64,000 nucleotides of DNA from positions 678-64,677 of the forward strand of contig NZ_JACVCU010000005.1 in NCBI RefSeq assembly GCF_014518425.1, written 5' to 3'. The position numbers were made by a program, and so were the translations under genes. The DNA comes from Terrabacter sp. MAHUQ-38. GTDB lineage: Bacteria > Actinomycetota > Actinomycetes > Actinomycetales > Dermatophilaceae. Positions 16,975-26,518 of the stretch are shown piece by piece. How positions within the stretch are numbered: position 1 is the first letter of the stretch; each line of letters starts with the position of its first letter. The notes beneath the pieces were generated by a model. The model had not been told where the DNA came from. It saw only the letters and a program-made list of their open reading frames with translations, and ran no database searches.

Positions 16975-19188
16975 TCAGGGGCTCGTGAGGACCACGAGCT
17001 GCTGGGTCGCGCGCGTCATCGCGACGTAGCGGTCGACCGCCCCCTCGATGCCGGTGCCGAAGGCCTCGGGGTCGACGAGGACGACGAGGTCGAACTCGAG
17101 CCCCTTGGACAGCTCCGGAGCCAGTGACCGGACGCGCGACGTCTCGCGGAAGGTCGGGTCGCCGATGACGCAGGCGGTCCCGTCGGCGTGCGCGGCGAGC
17201 CACGTGGCCAGGACCGAACCCAGGTCCGTCGTCGACCCGTGCCTGACGGGGACGCCGCTCTCGCGGATCGAGGTCGGGACGTTGGCATCCGGCAGGACCG
17301 ACCGGATGACGGGCTCGGCCTCCTGCATGACCTCCGCCGGGGTCCGGTAGTTGATGCTCAGGGAGGCCGACGCGATCCGGTCGAGCCCGACCCGTTCGAG
17401 CCGCTCCTCCCACGGCTCGGTGAACCCGTGCCGGGCCTGCGCACGGTCGCCGACGATGGTGAAGCTGCGGGACGGGCACCGGGCCAGCAGCATCTGCCAC
17501 TCGGCGTCGGTCAGCTCCTGGGCCTCGTCCACGACCACGTGTGCGAACGGCCCGGCGAGCAGGTGGGGGTCGGTGTCGGGCTCTCCCGCCACGTCGACCA
17601 GGGCGCCGCGCAGGTCCTGGCCGCGCAGCATCGACATGACGTGCATGTCCGAGTCGTCGGTCGCGATGAGGTGGTCGACGACGTTGGCCATCTCCGCCTG
17701 TTCGGCAGCGAGGACCGCATCGCGCTGGCGCTTGCGCCGTGACGCCTCAGGGTCGCCGAGCCGCAGCCGGGCCGCGTCGAGGAGCGGCAGGTCCGACACC
17801 GTCCAGGCGTGGGGCTTCGCGCGCTGGAGCGCTCGGACCTGCTCGATGCTCAGGCCGGGAGCGCAGCGACGCAGGTAGGCGGGGACCGACCACAGGTCAC
17901 CGACGAGGTCGGTCGCCTCCAGCATCGGCCAGGCGCGGTTCAGGGTCGTGCGCAGCTCGCGGTCCTGCTCCAGGGACCTGCGGACCACCTCCGGTGGGGC
18001 CTCCTCGTCGTCGTGCTTGTCCACGAGGATGCTCAGCAGCTCCTCCCAGATGACGTCACGCGCCTCGTTGTGCGGGGTGCCGGGCGGCGGCGCGTCGAAC
18101 GCCGCTGCCCAGTCGTCGGCGCTGAGCCAGACGTCGGACCAGGGTGTCGTGACCTCCATCCCCTCGGTCGGGGGCTCCTCGTACAGCCGCACGGCCGGCT
18201 CGATCGCACCCACCATGTGAACCGACGCCTTGAGGCGCGCGACGTCGGGATCGCTCTCGTCCGGAGCCCCGGCCCCCTCGGCGACGAGGTCGCGCACGGT
18301 GCAGGTCTGCACACCCTCCTCGCCGAGGCTCGGCAGGACGTCGGCGACGTAGGCCAGGTAGGGCTGGTGCGGGCCGACGAACAGCAGGCCGCCACGCCGG
18401 TGACCGAGACGCGGGTCGGAGTAGAGGAGGTAGGCGGAACGGTGCAGGGCGACAACGGTCTTGCCCGTGCCCGGCCCGCCGTCGACGACGAGGGCGCCGC
18501 GGGACCCTGCACGGATGATGGCGTCCTGGTCGGCCTGGATGGTGCCGAGCACGTCCCGCATCCGGGGGGACCGGCTGCTGCCGAGGCTGGCGATGAACGC
18601 GGACTGGTCGTCCAGCGCGGCGTTGCTCTCCAGTCCCTCCGGGGTGAAGACCTCGTCCCAGTAGTCGCTGACCCGACCTCGGGTCCATCGATACCGGCGC
18701 CGGTTCGCCAGACCCATCGGGTTGGCGTGTGTCGCTCCGAAGAACGGCTCCGCTGCCGGGGATCGCCAGTCGACGAGCAGCCGGCGACCCTCCTCGTCGG
18801 TGAGGCCGAGGCGTCCGACGTACACCGGGTCGCGGTCGTCCCCGCCCACCATCCGACCGAGGCAGAGGTCCAGGCCGAATCGGCTGAGGGTGCGCAGGCG
18901 TGCCGTCAGCCGGTGGACCTCCTGGTCGCGGTCCAGCGCCGCCTGGCCCCTGCCACCGGGTGCCCGGCGTGCCGCGTCGAGGCGGTCCGACAGGTCGGCG
19001 ATCGACCGGTCGAGAGTGTGCGCGATGGCGGCGAAGTGCTCGTCGTCGCGGGCGATGAGTGTGGGGTCGGCCTTGGGGGAGAGGTGGTCGGGAAGGTCGA
19101 ACGCACTGGTCGTCAGGGGGTTCACGTCGTCAGCTCCGATCAGGTTCGTGACCTCGGTCTTGGGCCTCGACCGGCGATTCTGGGTCAT
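16975..19188 (-). CDS. helR: HelR-type RNA polymerase recycling ATPase
   Basis: 737 residues, UvrD/Rep-like superfamily 1 ATPase of the HelD family. The N-terminal coiled-coil arm (about 45-105) is followed by VDWRSPAAEPFF. Walker A is GGPGTGKT at 237-244, Walker B is VVVDEAQELTD, and the C-terminal motif is AMTRATQQLVVL. HelD proteins push arms into the primary and secondary channels of RNA polymerase and release stalled complexes. In Streptomyces, HelR displaces rifamycins and gives rifampicin tolerance. The HelR call rests on overall similarity plus the rifamycin-associated element in the promoter. A second HelD lies at 47330-49375. Confidence 0.85.
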   Translation of the reverse strand: MTQNRRSRPKTEVTNLIGADDVNPLTTSAFDLPDHLSPKADPTLIARDDEHFAAIAHTLDRSIADLSDRLDAARRAPGGRGQAALDRDQEVHRLTARLRTLSRFGLDLCLGRMVGGDDRDPVYVGRLGLTDEEGRRLLVDWRSPAAEPFFGATHANPMGLANRRRYRWTRGRVSDYWDEVFTPEGLESNAALDDQSAFIASLGSSRSPRMRDVLGTIQADQDAIIRAGSRGALVVDGGPGTGKTVVALHRSAYLLYSDPRLGHRRGGLLFVGPHQPYLAYVADVLPSLGEEGVQTCTVRDLVAEGAGAPDESDPDVARLKASVHMVGAIEPAVRLYEEPPTEGMEVTTPWSDVWLSADDWAAAFDAPPPGTPHNEARDVIWEELLSILVDKHDDEEAPPEVVRRSLEQDRELRTTLNRAWPMLEATDLVGDLWSVPAYLRRCAPGLSIEQVRALQRAKPHAWTVSDLPLLDAARLRLGDPEASRRKRQRDAVLAAEQAEMANVVDHLIATDDSDMHVMSMLRGQDLRGALVDVAGEPDTDPHLLAGPFAHVVVDEAQELTDAEWQMLLARCPSRSFTIVGDRAQARHGFTEPWEERLERVGLDRIASASLSINYRTPAEVMQEAEPVIRSVLPDANVPTSIRESGVPVRHGSTTDLGSVLATWLAAHADGTACVIGDPTFRETSRVRSLAPELSKGLEFDLVVLVDPEAFGTGIEGAVDRYVAMTRATQQLVVLTSP

Positions 19189-19193
19189 GACCG

Positions 19194-19212
19194 GGGCCTT
19201 GCCGCAAGCCCC
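19194..19212 (-). promoter_or_regulatory. Rifamycin-associated element (RAE)
   Basis: Read on the minus strand this is GGGGCTTGCGGCAAGGCCC, with the inverted core CTTGC-G-GCAAG. It matches, as I recall it, the RAE found upstream of rifamycin-resistance genes in actinobacteria. It lies between the likely -10 box and the helR ATG, occupying about the first 20 transcribed bases. Confidence 0.75.
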
Positions 19213-19219
19213 CGGGTGC

Positions 19220-19247
19220 GCTATACGTTGGGAGTGGAGAGGGACAA
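19220..19247 (-). promoter_or_regulatory. helR promoter
   Basis: On the minus strand there is TTGTCC (19247-19242), 16 bases, then TATAGC (19225-19220). Transcription would begin near 19213, at the edge of the RAE. Confidence 0.5.
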
Positions 19248-19442
19248 CCCCTCTCCTTCTTGCTGTCTGGTTCTCGACACCCTGCGCCTGCGACTCCGCA
19301 CCGAGACGCGCCGAAGTCCGGCAAAGGGCGAAAACCCTTGCGCAGCAGACATGTCGGGCATCGCCAGTGAGCGATCCAACGCACGCCTACCGTGGAAGTG
19401 GCGGCCGCGTGACACGTCCCTTGCGGCGCCAAGGGGTGCGAC

Positions 19443-22400
19443 ATGCGACGACTTCGGGCCTCGGGGGAAACAAGCAGCGCGCGCGGTCGCAGCATGCTCG
19501 TGGGGCTCGTGGGGCTCGTGGCGCCGGTGCTGGTGGCCAGCACCGCGCTGGTCATCGGGTCCGGTCGGGATGCGGAAGCGGCCACGACCCTGCCGGCGGG
19601 GTTCATCCTGCAGGACCTCGCCACCGGGATGGTTCCGCAGTCGGCCACCGGACCGGGCGACCTGCTGACCGACTTCGCGTACCTGCCGGACGAGAGCCTG
19701 ATCGCGGTCGGAAAGTACGGGCGCGTGCAATGGGTCCCGCGCACCGGGACGCCGCGCCGGATCGCCACGCTGCCGGTGAACTCGACGTCGGACCTCGGGC
19801 TCATCAGCGTCGCCGTCGCCGCCGACTACGAGACCACGCGTCACGTCTACACGGCGCGAGCCGTGGCCAGCACGGCCGCCGGGTCCGGCGCCAACGGCAT
19901 CCTCCGGCTCAGCAGATGGACCGTCACGATCGGTGGTGACGGTGGGCCCACCGCGCTGGGCAGCGAGGTGCCGGTGCTCGAGACGTCGGCCGACGCGCCG
20001 ATCCACTCGTTCGGATCCGTCATCGCCGACCGTGACGGGTCGGTGTGGCTGACCATCGGCGACGGGACGGCGAACCGCATCGAGACCCAGGGCCTGCGTG
20101 CCCTGGACATCAACGACGTGCACGGCAAGGTCCTGCGCATCCGACCCGACGGCTCGGGCGTCTCCGACAACCCGTTCTACGACCCGGGCAGGCCACGAGC
20201 AGCCCGCAGCCTCGTCTTCGCCAGCGGCCTGCGCAGTCCGTTCCGGTTCAGCCTCGACCCGGGCACCGGACTGCCGATCCTCGGCGACGTCGGGAAGAAC
20301 ACGACCGAGGAGATCGACCTCATCCGTCCCGGGTACTCGTTCGGCTGGCCGTGCTGGGAGGGATCGAGGCCGACCGTCGGCTACACGGACCTGACGCAGT
20401 GCTCCGGTGTCACGACGACGCCGCCGCTGTGGGAGTACCAGCACGACGGCAGCGGCGCCTCCGTGACCGGCGGCGTGGTCTACGCCGGTACCTCCTACCC
20501 GGCCGCCTACCGCGGCCGCTACTTCTTCGGTGACTACATCGACCAGAAGCTCTGGACGCTTGCCTTTTCGGCCACGGGAGCGCTGACGACCGCACCGGAG
20601 CCGGCCGGCTTCGGCAGCGGCATCGGCCGGCCGGTCCGCTTCGCGACGACCCCCGGCGGGGACGTGGTCTTCGCCGACATCGCCACCGCCCGGCTGCGCC
20701 GCCTCGTGTACGCGCCGGGGAACCGTCCTCCCACCGCGGCATTCACAGCCGGCGCGGTGCCCACGACCCGGGTCGTGACCCTCGACGCCGCGGCCTCGAC
20801 CGACCCCGACGGGGACCTCCTCTCCTTCAGCTGGGACCTCGGCGACGGCACGACGGCCACGGGCCAGTCGCTCACCCACACCTACTCGACCGACACGGAC
20901 CAGTTCGACGTCACGCTCACGGTCCGGGACCCTCTCGGCGCGACTGCCTCGACCATGGAGACGGTGTATCCCGGCAACCATCCCCCCGTGCTCTCCGTGG
21001 ACTGGCCGGACCCGGCACGGACCTACGCCGTCGGGGAGCTGGTCCACGCGGCTGCGGGCGCCACCGACCAGGAGGACGGCACCGTGCAGGTGACGTGGAC
21101 GTCCCGACTCGTCCACTGCTATGCGGTCACGGACTGCCACGACCACTTCGGCGCCACGACGACCGGCCCGACGCTCGACCTCCTCATGGACGGCCACGAA
21201 GGAGACACCGAGCTGCGCATCAGTGCGTCTGCCACGGACAGCCGCGGAGCAGCGGTGAGCGACGAGCTCGTCGTCCTGCCCCGACAGCACCACGTCGGCA
21301 TCAGCAGCAACTGGCCGGCGGCGTTCACCATCGGCGACGAGCAGGTCTCCTCGGGCCTGTTCACCGAGGGGCTCGTGCTCACCCTGGTGGCGCCCGAGCA
21401 CGGTCATGACGGTCTCTCGGCGTTCCACGCATGGGGCGACGGGGTGACGACGCGGTCCCGACAGCTGACCGTCGGCAGCGGGGACGTGACGCTCGACGTC
21501 GAGTACCGGACTCCCATCGGTGCCCGCTACGCGACCGACACGGCCTTCCGTTCCCGCCTCGGGTCTCCTGTCGGCGTCGAACAGGGCGATCTGGGCCTGC
21601 GGTCACGGGTCTACGCCGGAGGCGTCGCGCACTGGTCACCGGAGACGGGGGTCCACTTCGTGGCCGGAGCCATCGGACGCCGTTACGCCGTGCTGGGCGG
21701 GCCGGCCTGGTGTGGACCGCCAACCAGCGACGAACAGCGCACGGCCGGGCTGGACGGCTATTTCAACCACTTCTCCAGGGGATGCTCGATCTTCTGGAGC
21801 TCGGTGGGAGGGACGCGCTGGGTCAACGGCCACATCCGCACGCTGTGGGCGAGCCTCGGCTGGGAACGATCCTTCCTCGGCTATCCGCTGACCGACGTCG
21901 TGAAGACCGCATCGGGTACGGGCTGGATGACGCGTTTCGAGGGCGGGACCGTCTTCTGGTCGTCGGCGACGGGGGCTCGTTACGTCCGGGGCGCCACCCT
22001 GACGAAGTACACGGCGATGCAGGCCGAAGCGTCGCTGCTGAGGTACCCCACGACGCACACGACGGCCACGGTGGCGAAGGACGGGACGTGGCAGCACTTC
22101 CAGAACGGCTCCATCTTCTGGAGCGGTACCACGGGCGCCCACTGGGTCAACGGTCACATCCGCACGTTGTGGGCCGACCTCGGCTGGGAGCGGTCCCTGC
22201 TGCGCTACCCGGTGGCCGACCTGTCGAGGACACCGTCCGGCAACGGCTACCTGACGCGCTTCCAGGGCGGCACGATCTACTGGTCCAGTGCCACCGGCGC
22301 TCACTACCTCACCGGTGCCACGCTGACGAAGTACACGGCGATGGGGGCCGAGGCCACCGTCCTGCGCTACCCCACGACCAACACGACCCGGACGATCAAC

Positions 22401-22640
22401 GGTGACGGCACCTACCAACACTTCCAGGGCGGGTCGATCTTCTGGAGCGGGCCCTCTGGCGCGCACCCCGTGACGGGGGCGATCCGGTCGAAGTGGGCCT
22501 CCCTCGGTTGGGAGCGCTCGTGGCTGGGCTATCCGACGAGCGACCCGTTCACCGTCACGGTCGGCAGGCGGCAGAACTTCCAGCACGGCAACCTCGTGTG
22601 GAACCGGAGCACCGGGACGGTGACCGCCTACCGGACGTGA
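19443..22640 (+). CDS. Secreted PQQ-type sugar dehydrogenase/PKD/LGFP-repeat protein
   Basis: 1065 residues. Residues 1-46 form a signal peptide ending near DAEA. Residues about 50-420 are a soluble aldose/glucose dehydrogenase beta-propeller (GSVWLTIGDGTANR, GKVLRIRPDGSGVSDNPF, SGLRSPFRFSLDP, GYSFGWPCWEG). Residues about 427-512 form a PKD domain (DPDGDLLSFSWDLGDG), and a second Ig-like segment reaches about 610. Residues about 725-1060 carry six LGFP-type repeats (SLGWERSFLGYP type). LGFP modules are associated with cell-wall attachment in actinobacteria. The whole looks like a wall-bound sugar-oxidising or carbohydrate-binding protein. SD AAGGGG precedes the ATG. The 3' end overlaps the acyltransferase gene by 13 bases. 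Confidence 0.82.
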   Translation: MRRLRASGETSSARGRSMLVGLVGLVAPVLVASTALVIGSGRDAEAATTLPAGFILQDLATGMVPQSATGPGDLLTDFAYLPDESLIAVGKYGRVQWVPRTGTPRRIATLPVNSTSDLGLISVAVAADYETTRHVYTARAVASTAAGSGANGILRLSRWTVTIGGDGGPTALGSEVPVLETSADAPIHSFGSVIADRDGSVWLTIGDGTANRIETQGLRALDINDVHGKVLRIRPDGSGVSDNPFYDPGRPRAARSLVFASGLRSPFRFSLDPGTGLPILGDVGKNTTEEIDLIRPGYSFGWPCWEGSRPTVGYTDLTQCSGVTTTPPLWEYQHDGSGASVTGGVVYAGTSYPAAYRGRYFFGDYIDQKLWTLAFSATGALTTAPEPAGFGSGIGRPVRFATTPGGDVVFADIATARLRRLVYAPGNRPPTAAFTAGAVPTTRVVTLDAAASTDPDGDLLSFSWDLGDGTTATGQSLTHTYSTDTDQFDVTLTVRDPLGATASTMETVYPGNHPPVLSVDWPDPARTYAVGELVHAAAGATDQEDGTVQVTWTSRLVHCYAVTDCHDHFGATTTGPTLDLLMDGHEGDTELRISASATDSRGAAVSDELVVLPRQHHVGISSNWPAAFTIGDEQVSSGLFTEGLVLTLVAPEHGHDGLSAFHAWGDGVTTRSRQLTVGSGDVTLDVEYRTPIGARYATDTAFRSRLGSPVGVEQGDLGLRSRVYAGGVAHWSPETGVHFVAGAIGRRYAVLGGPAWCGPPTSDEQRTAGLDGYFNHFSRGCSIFWSSVGGTRWVNGHIRTLWASLGWERSFLGYPLTDVVKTASGTGWMTRFEGGTVFWSSATGARYVRGATLTKYTAMQAEASLLRYPTTHTTATVAKDGTWQHFQNGSIFWSGTTGAHWVNGHIRTLWADLGWERSLLRYPVADLSRTPSGNGYLTRFQGGTIYWSSATGAHYLTGATLTKYTAMGAEATVLRYPTTNTTRTINGDGTYQHFQGGSIFWSGPSGAHPVTGAIRSKWASLGWERSWLGYPTSDPFTVTVGRRQNFQHGNLVWNRSTGTVTAYRT
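21828..22460 (+). repeat. Internal ~315-bp duplication in the LGFP region
   Basis: The segment around 21828 (encoding VNGHIRTLWASLGWERS) recurs about 316 bases later (VNGHIRTLWADLGWERS). The LTKYTAM block at about 22003 recurs near 22321. LGFP repeats therefore come as an A-B pair of about 105 residues that was duplicated as a unit. Confidence 0.75.
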
Positions 22641-23695
22641 GCCGGCCGCTCCTGCACGAAGCGCTCCTGGCGGCGCGAGGGCTGGTCGAGGCGGAGCCGA
22701 CCGCGGAGTCGGCCGAGCGGGCGTTCGACGAGCACCCACGACAGCCACGACACGAGCACCGCGGCGGTGATGAGGGCCAGATTGCGCGGCGTCGTGTGCT
22801 CGCCGAGCAGGAGGCTGTTGATGAAGGTCTGGTGCCAGAGGTACAGCGCGTAGCTGATCGTGCCGAAGAAGACCAAGACGCGTGAGCCCACGACGCGCGA
22901 ATGACCCGATACGGCGGCATACACCAGCCAGACCCCGATCATCGCGTAGACGGCACCCAGGGGCCGGAAGAGCGGGTGGTCGACCTCGAGGCCGTGCCCC
23001 GGAAAGGCCGACACGGCCACGAGGACGACGAACGGCACGAGCGGGCTCGTGGCGGGCACGTCCCAGCCGCGCACGCTGACGGCTGCGAGGGCGAACGCGA
23101 GGGCGACCCCGAGGAGGAGGGCGAACGCGTTCGTCTCGGTCGAGATGTCGAGGCGGATCGCGCTGCCCTGCGTCCAGACCGAGTAGAACGTGGCGAGCGC
23201 CGCGAGGCCGAGGACGACCGCGAGGGCGCGGCTGCGCAGCCACGTCATGAGGCCGATGAACACCGCGGGCCAGACGACGTAGAACTGCTCCTCGACGGAC
23301 AGCGACCACAGGTGGTTGAGCACGCCGAGGTCGGTGCCGGTGATGCGCACCCAGTTGCCGACGTAGAAGAGCGAGGCGATGGCAGCCGTCGGGTAGGTCG
23401 AGAGCCGGTCGTCTCCCGTGGCCCACAGCAGCAGCGGGACCAGGGCGAGGAGCACCGCGAGCGCCGGCAGGAGGCGCAGGGCGCGGCGGCCCCAGAAGCG
23501 CCACAGGCTGATGGAGCCCCAGCGGTCCCACTCGCGGATGAGCAGGCTGGTGATGAGGTAGCCGGACAGCACGAAGAAGAGGGTGACGCCCGACAGCCCG
23601 CCCCAGCGCACCGGCAGCCCGGAGTGCGCTGCGACGACGAGGAGGATGGCTAGTCCCCGGACGCCGTCGAGGTCGCGGTTGCGGGAGTGCTGCAC
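22628..23695 (-). CDS. OafA-like membrane acyltransferase (acyltransferase 3)
   Basis: 355 residues, ten membrane helices. The N-terminal [20 protein letters not shown] carries the catalytic His, and [10 protein letters not shown] and [15 protein letters not shown] follow, as in the OafA/OatA family. These proteins O-acylate cell-surface glycans, antibiotics or lipids; the acceptor is unknown and no SGNH domain is fused. GTG 23695 is preceded at seven bases by TAGGCT on the minus strand and by no SD, so I take it as a leaderless start. A much longer open frame upstream on this strand is the shadow of aspS. Confidence 0.85.
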   Translation of the reverse strand: MQHSRNRDLDGVRGLAILLVVAAHSGLPVRWGGLSGVTLFFVLSGYLITSLLIREWDRWGSISLWRFWGRRALRLLPALAVLLALVPLLLWATGDDRLSTYPTAAIASLFYVGNWVRITGTDLGVLNHLWSLSVEEQFYVVWPAVFIGLMTWLRSRALAVVLGLAALATFYSVWTQGSAIRLDISTETNAFALLLGVALAFALAAVSVRGWDVPATSPLVPFVVLVAVSAFPGHGLEVDHPLFRPLGAVYAMIGVWLVYAAVSGHSRVVGSRVLVFFGTISYALYLWHQTFINSLLLGEHTTPRNLALITAAVLVSWLSWVLVERPLGRLRGRLRLDQPSRRQERFVQERPAHVR

Positions 23696-23702
23696 GGCGA
23701 AG

Positions 23703-23708
23703 AGCCTA
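23703..23708 (-). promoter_or_regulatory. -10 box TAGGCT for leaderless acyltransferase
   Basis: Minus-strand TAGGCT lies seven bases before GTG 23695. A plus-strand TAGGAT at 23722-23727 probably serves aspS in the opposite direction, giving back-to-back promoters. Confidence 0.5.
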
Positions 23709-23821
23709 GGTGCAGGCGGTCTAGGATTGGTCCTCGGTGCCCGTGGCCGACCAGCGGCCGGGCACCTGCCCAGCCCCGGCGGCCGCTGCGCCGCCCGAAC
23801 CACGTCCCGGAAGGACCCTCC

Positions 23822-25651
23822 GTGCTCCGCACTCACGAGGCCGGCACCCTGCGTGCCGACCACGCAGGCCAGACCGTCACGCTCACCGGCTGGGTGGCGA
23901 GGCGTCGAGACCACGGCGGGGTCGCCTTCCTCGATCTGCGCGACGCCTCGGGCGTGGCCCAGGTCGTCGCGCGAGACGAGGTGCTCGCCGAGGGCGGAGC
24001 GCACGACGTGCGCAACGAGTTCTGCGTGAAGGTGACCGGGGCGGTGCGCACGCGCCCGGAGGGCAACGCCAACCCCGACCTGCCCACCGGCGAGATCGAG
24101 GTGATCGTCAGCGAGCTCGAGGTGCTCAACCCGGCTGCGCCGCTGCCGTTCCAGATCGACGAGCGAGTCTCCGTCGGCGAGGAGGCGCGCCTCAAGCACC
24201 GCTACCTCGACCTTCGCCGCCCGGGCACCAGCTCCGCCGGAGCCGCGATCCGCTTGCGTTCCAAGGTGAACGCCGCGGCGCGTGAGGTCCTCGGCGCCCG
24301 CGACTTCGTCGAGATCGAGACGCCGACGCTGACCCGCTCGACGCCAGAGGGTGCCCGCGACTTCCTCGTGCCGGCTCGCCTCGCGCCGGGCTCGTGGTAC
24401 GCCCTGCCCCAGAGCCCCCAGCTGTTCAAGCAGCTGCTCATGGTCGCCGGCATGGAGCGCTACTACCAGATCGCCCGGTGCTACCGCGACGAGGACTTCC
24501 GCGCCGACCGCCAGCCCGAGTTCACCCAGCTCGACATCGAGATGAGCTTCGTCGAGCAGGACGACGTCATCGAGCTGGGCGAGTCGATCATCCAGGCCCT
24601 GTGGCGCCTCATCGGGGTCGAGCTGGACGCGCCGTTCCAGCGCATGACGTACGCCGACGCCATGGCGCGTTACGGCTCCGACAAGCCCGACCTGCGCTTC
24701 GGCAACGAGCTCGTCGAGTGCACCGAGTACTTCGCGCAGACCCCCTTCCGCGTCTTCCAGTCCGACTACGTCGGCGCCGTCGTCATGCCAGGCGGCGCCG
24801 GCCAGCCGCGCAAGCAGCTCGACGCCTGGCAGGAGTGGGCCAAGCAGCGCGGCGCGCGCGGTCTCGCGTACGTCCTCGTCCAGCAGGACGGCGAGCTCGG
24901 CGGCCCGGTGGCCAAGAACCTCACCGATGCCGAGCGCGGCGGGCTCCCCGCCCACGTCGGCGCCGAGCCCGGCGACTGCATCTTCTTCGCCGCAGGTGCC
25001 GCCAAGCCGTCGCGCGCTCTCCTCGGTGCCGCCCGCCTCGAGATCGGCCGCCGCTGCGAGCTCATCGACGAGAACGCGTGGAACTTCCTCTGGGTCGTCG
25101 ACGCCCCGCTCTTCGAGCCGGCCGCCGACGCGGTCGCCTCGGGCGACGTCGCCGTCGGCGCCGGTGCCTGGACCGCCGTCCACCACGCGTTCACCTCGCC
25201 CAAGGCCGAGTTCCTGGACACGTTCGACACCGACCCCGGGCCGGCGCTCGCCTACGCGTACGACATCGTCTGCAACGGCAACGAGATCGGCGGCGGCTCG
25301 ATCCGTATCCACCAGCGCGACGTGCAGGAGCGGGTCTTCAAGGTCATGGGCCTGTCGGAGGAGGACGCGCAGGAGAAGTTCGGCTTCCTGCTCGACGCCT
25401 TCCAGTACGGCGCGCCGCCGCACGGCGGTATCGCCTTCGGCTGGGACCGCATCGTCTCGCTGCTCGCCCGCACGGACTCGATCCGCGACGTCATCGCGTT
25501 CCCGAAGTCCGGCGGTGGCTACGACCCGTTGACGGCGGCCCCGGCTCCGATCACTCCGGAGCAGCGCAAGGAGGCCGGCGTCGACGCGAAGCCTCCGGCG
25601 GACGCCCCCGCACCCCTGGGCGCACCCGAGGTCAGCCCGGTGCGCAGCTGA
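23822..25651 (+). CDS. aspS: Aspartyl-tRNA synthetase
   Basis: 609 residues, class II synthetase of bacterial type. The N-terminal OB anticodon-binding domain (about 1-110) contains [20 protein letters not shown]. Motif 2 is [19 protein letters not shown], a GAD insertion follows, and motif 3 is [14 protein letters not shown] start with SD GGAAGGA at 23809-23815. Whether it also charges tRNA-Asn depends on gatCAB elsewhere. A C-terminal Pro/Ala-rich tail of about 40 residues follows the catalytic core. Confidence 0.96.
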   Translation: MLRTHEAGTLRADHAGQTVTLTGWVARRRDHGGVAFLDLRDASGVAQVVARDEVLAEGGAHDVRNEFCVKVTGAVRTRPEGNANPDLPTGEIEVIVSELEVLNPAAPLPFQIDERVSVGEEARLKHRYLDLRRPGTSSAGAAIRLRSKVNAAAREVLGARDFVEIETPTLTRSTPEGARDFLVPARLAPGSWYALPQSPQLFKQLLMVAGMERYYQIARCYRDEDFRADRQPEFTQLDIEMSFVEQDDVIELGESIIQALWRLIGVELDAPFQRMTYADAMARYGSDKPDLRFGNELVECTEYFAQTPFRVFQSDYVGAVVMPGGAGQPRKQLDAWQEWAKQRGARGLAYVLVQQDGELGGPVAKNLTDAERGGLPAHVGAEPGDCIFFAAGAAKPSRALLGAARLEIGRRCELIDENAWNFLWVVDAPLFEPAADAVASGDVAVGAGAWTAVHHAFTSPKAEFLDTFDTDPGPALAYAYDIVCNGNEIGGGSIRIHQRDVQERVFKVMGLSEEDAQEKFGFLLDAFQYGAPPHGGIAFGWDRIVSLLARTDSIRDVIAFPKSGGGYDPLTAAPAPITPEQRKEAGVDAKPPADAPAPLGAPEVSPVRS

Positions 25652-25674
25652 CCTCCGGGTCGCCCGTCCGTCGT

Positions 25675-25710
25675 GGAGGGTTGTCGTCGCCCAGGTGACT
25701 CCAACCCTCC
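25675..25710. terminator. Bidirectional terminator between aspS and GNAT gene
   Basis: GGAGGGTTG (25675-25683) pairs with CAACCCTCC (25702-25710) around an 18-base loop, in the 81-base gap between convergent genes. A GTATGCCG octamer copy sits just beside it (25715). Confidence 0.6.
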
Positions 25711-25732
25711 GCGGGTATGCCGCGTGGCGGCG

Positions 25733-26518
25733 TCAGCGCGCGACGACCACGGGGCGACTGGCCCAGGCGGCCACGACGGCGTAGCCGAGGGACCGGTACA
25801 GCCGGCGGCCGACGTCGTTGTGCGAGTACATCCCGAGAGTGCAGACACCCGTCTCGGCAACAGCCATCCGGGTCAGTGCTCCGGCGACGGTGCGTCCGAG
25901 GCCACGGCCGCGCAGGGTCGAGTCGACGGCCACGGAGGACAGGTGCGGCGCGCCGGCGCCGGTCGTGCCCCAGGCGGCGACGGCCGCGAGCGACCCGTCG
26001 GGGGCCTCGACGGCGAACCACCGCTCGCCGGTGCCCGGTTCGGTGTCGGCCGTGGGGGAGTGGGCCGCGAGGAACGCGGACACCTCCTCGGCGTGGGCGA
26101 CGTCGTCGAGTGGTCGCACGAGGTCGTGGGAGGGGTCGGCCGCGGGCGCCACAGTCGTGTGGAGCCACTCCCAGTCACCGCCCTCCATGATCCGGTAGCG
26201 CTCCCGAAGCCGCGGCTCCAGATGCTGGGGCACGCTGACGGAGAAGGCCTTTCGCTCCGGATCGACGGTGGCCGCGATGAGAGGCAGCGCGTCGATCAGC
26301 TTCGTGGCCCCGTCGTCGTCGCCGAGGATGTTGACCGTCCGACGAACGGCCTTCCGGGTGCGTTGGAAGGCCACGGCGTCACCCGCCCGCCACCAGGTGT
26401 CGGCGAGGTCGGGCGTCACCTCCCAGCGCACGAAGGGGTGGTCTCCGGTCGCGTCCAGCAGGCCGGGGAGCCCGTGACCGGTCGTCACGTCCGCAGTCGC
26501 GGACCCGTGCGGGCTCAC
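25733..26518 (-). CDS. GNAT-family N-acetyltransferase
   Basis: 261 residues. The C-terminal GNAT domain has a beta4-alpha3 acetyl-CoA motif (SSVAVDSTLRGRGLGRTVAGAL) and ends with SHNDVGRRLYRSLGYAV. The N-terminal 110 residues resemble a second, degenerate GNAT-like lobe without the pyrophosphate loop. I use GTG 26518, which overlaps the MMPL stop by GTGA, instead of an upstream ATG at 26569 inside the MMPL gene. Co-transcription with the MMPL transporter suggests modification of, or resistance to, what it exports. Substrate unknown. Confidence 0.82.
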   Translation of the reverse strand: MSPHGSATADVTTGHGLPGLLDATGDHPFVRWEVTPDLADTWWRAGDAVAFQRTRKAVRRTVNILGDDDGATKLIDALPLIAATVDPERKAFSVSVPQHLEPRLRERYRIMEGGDWEWLHTTVAPAADPSHDLVRPLDDVAHAEEVSAFLAAHSPTADTEPGTGERWFAVEAPDGSLAAVAAWGTTGAGAPHLSSVAVDSTLRGRGLGRTVAGALTRMAVAETGVCTLGMYSHNDVGRRLYRSLGYAVVAAWASRPVVVAR

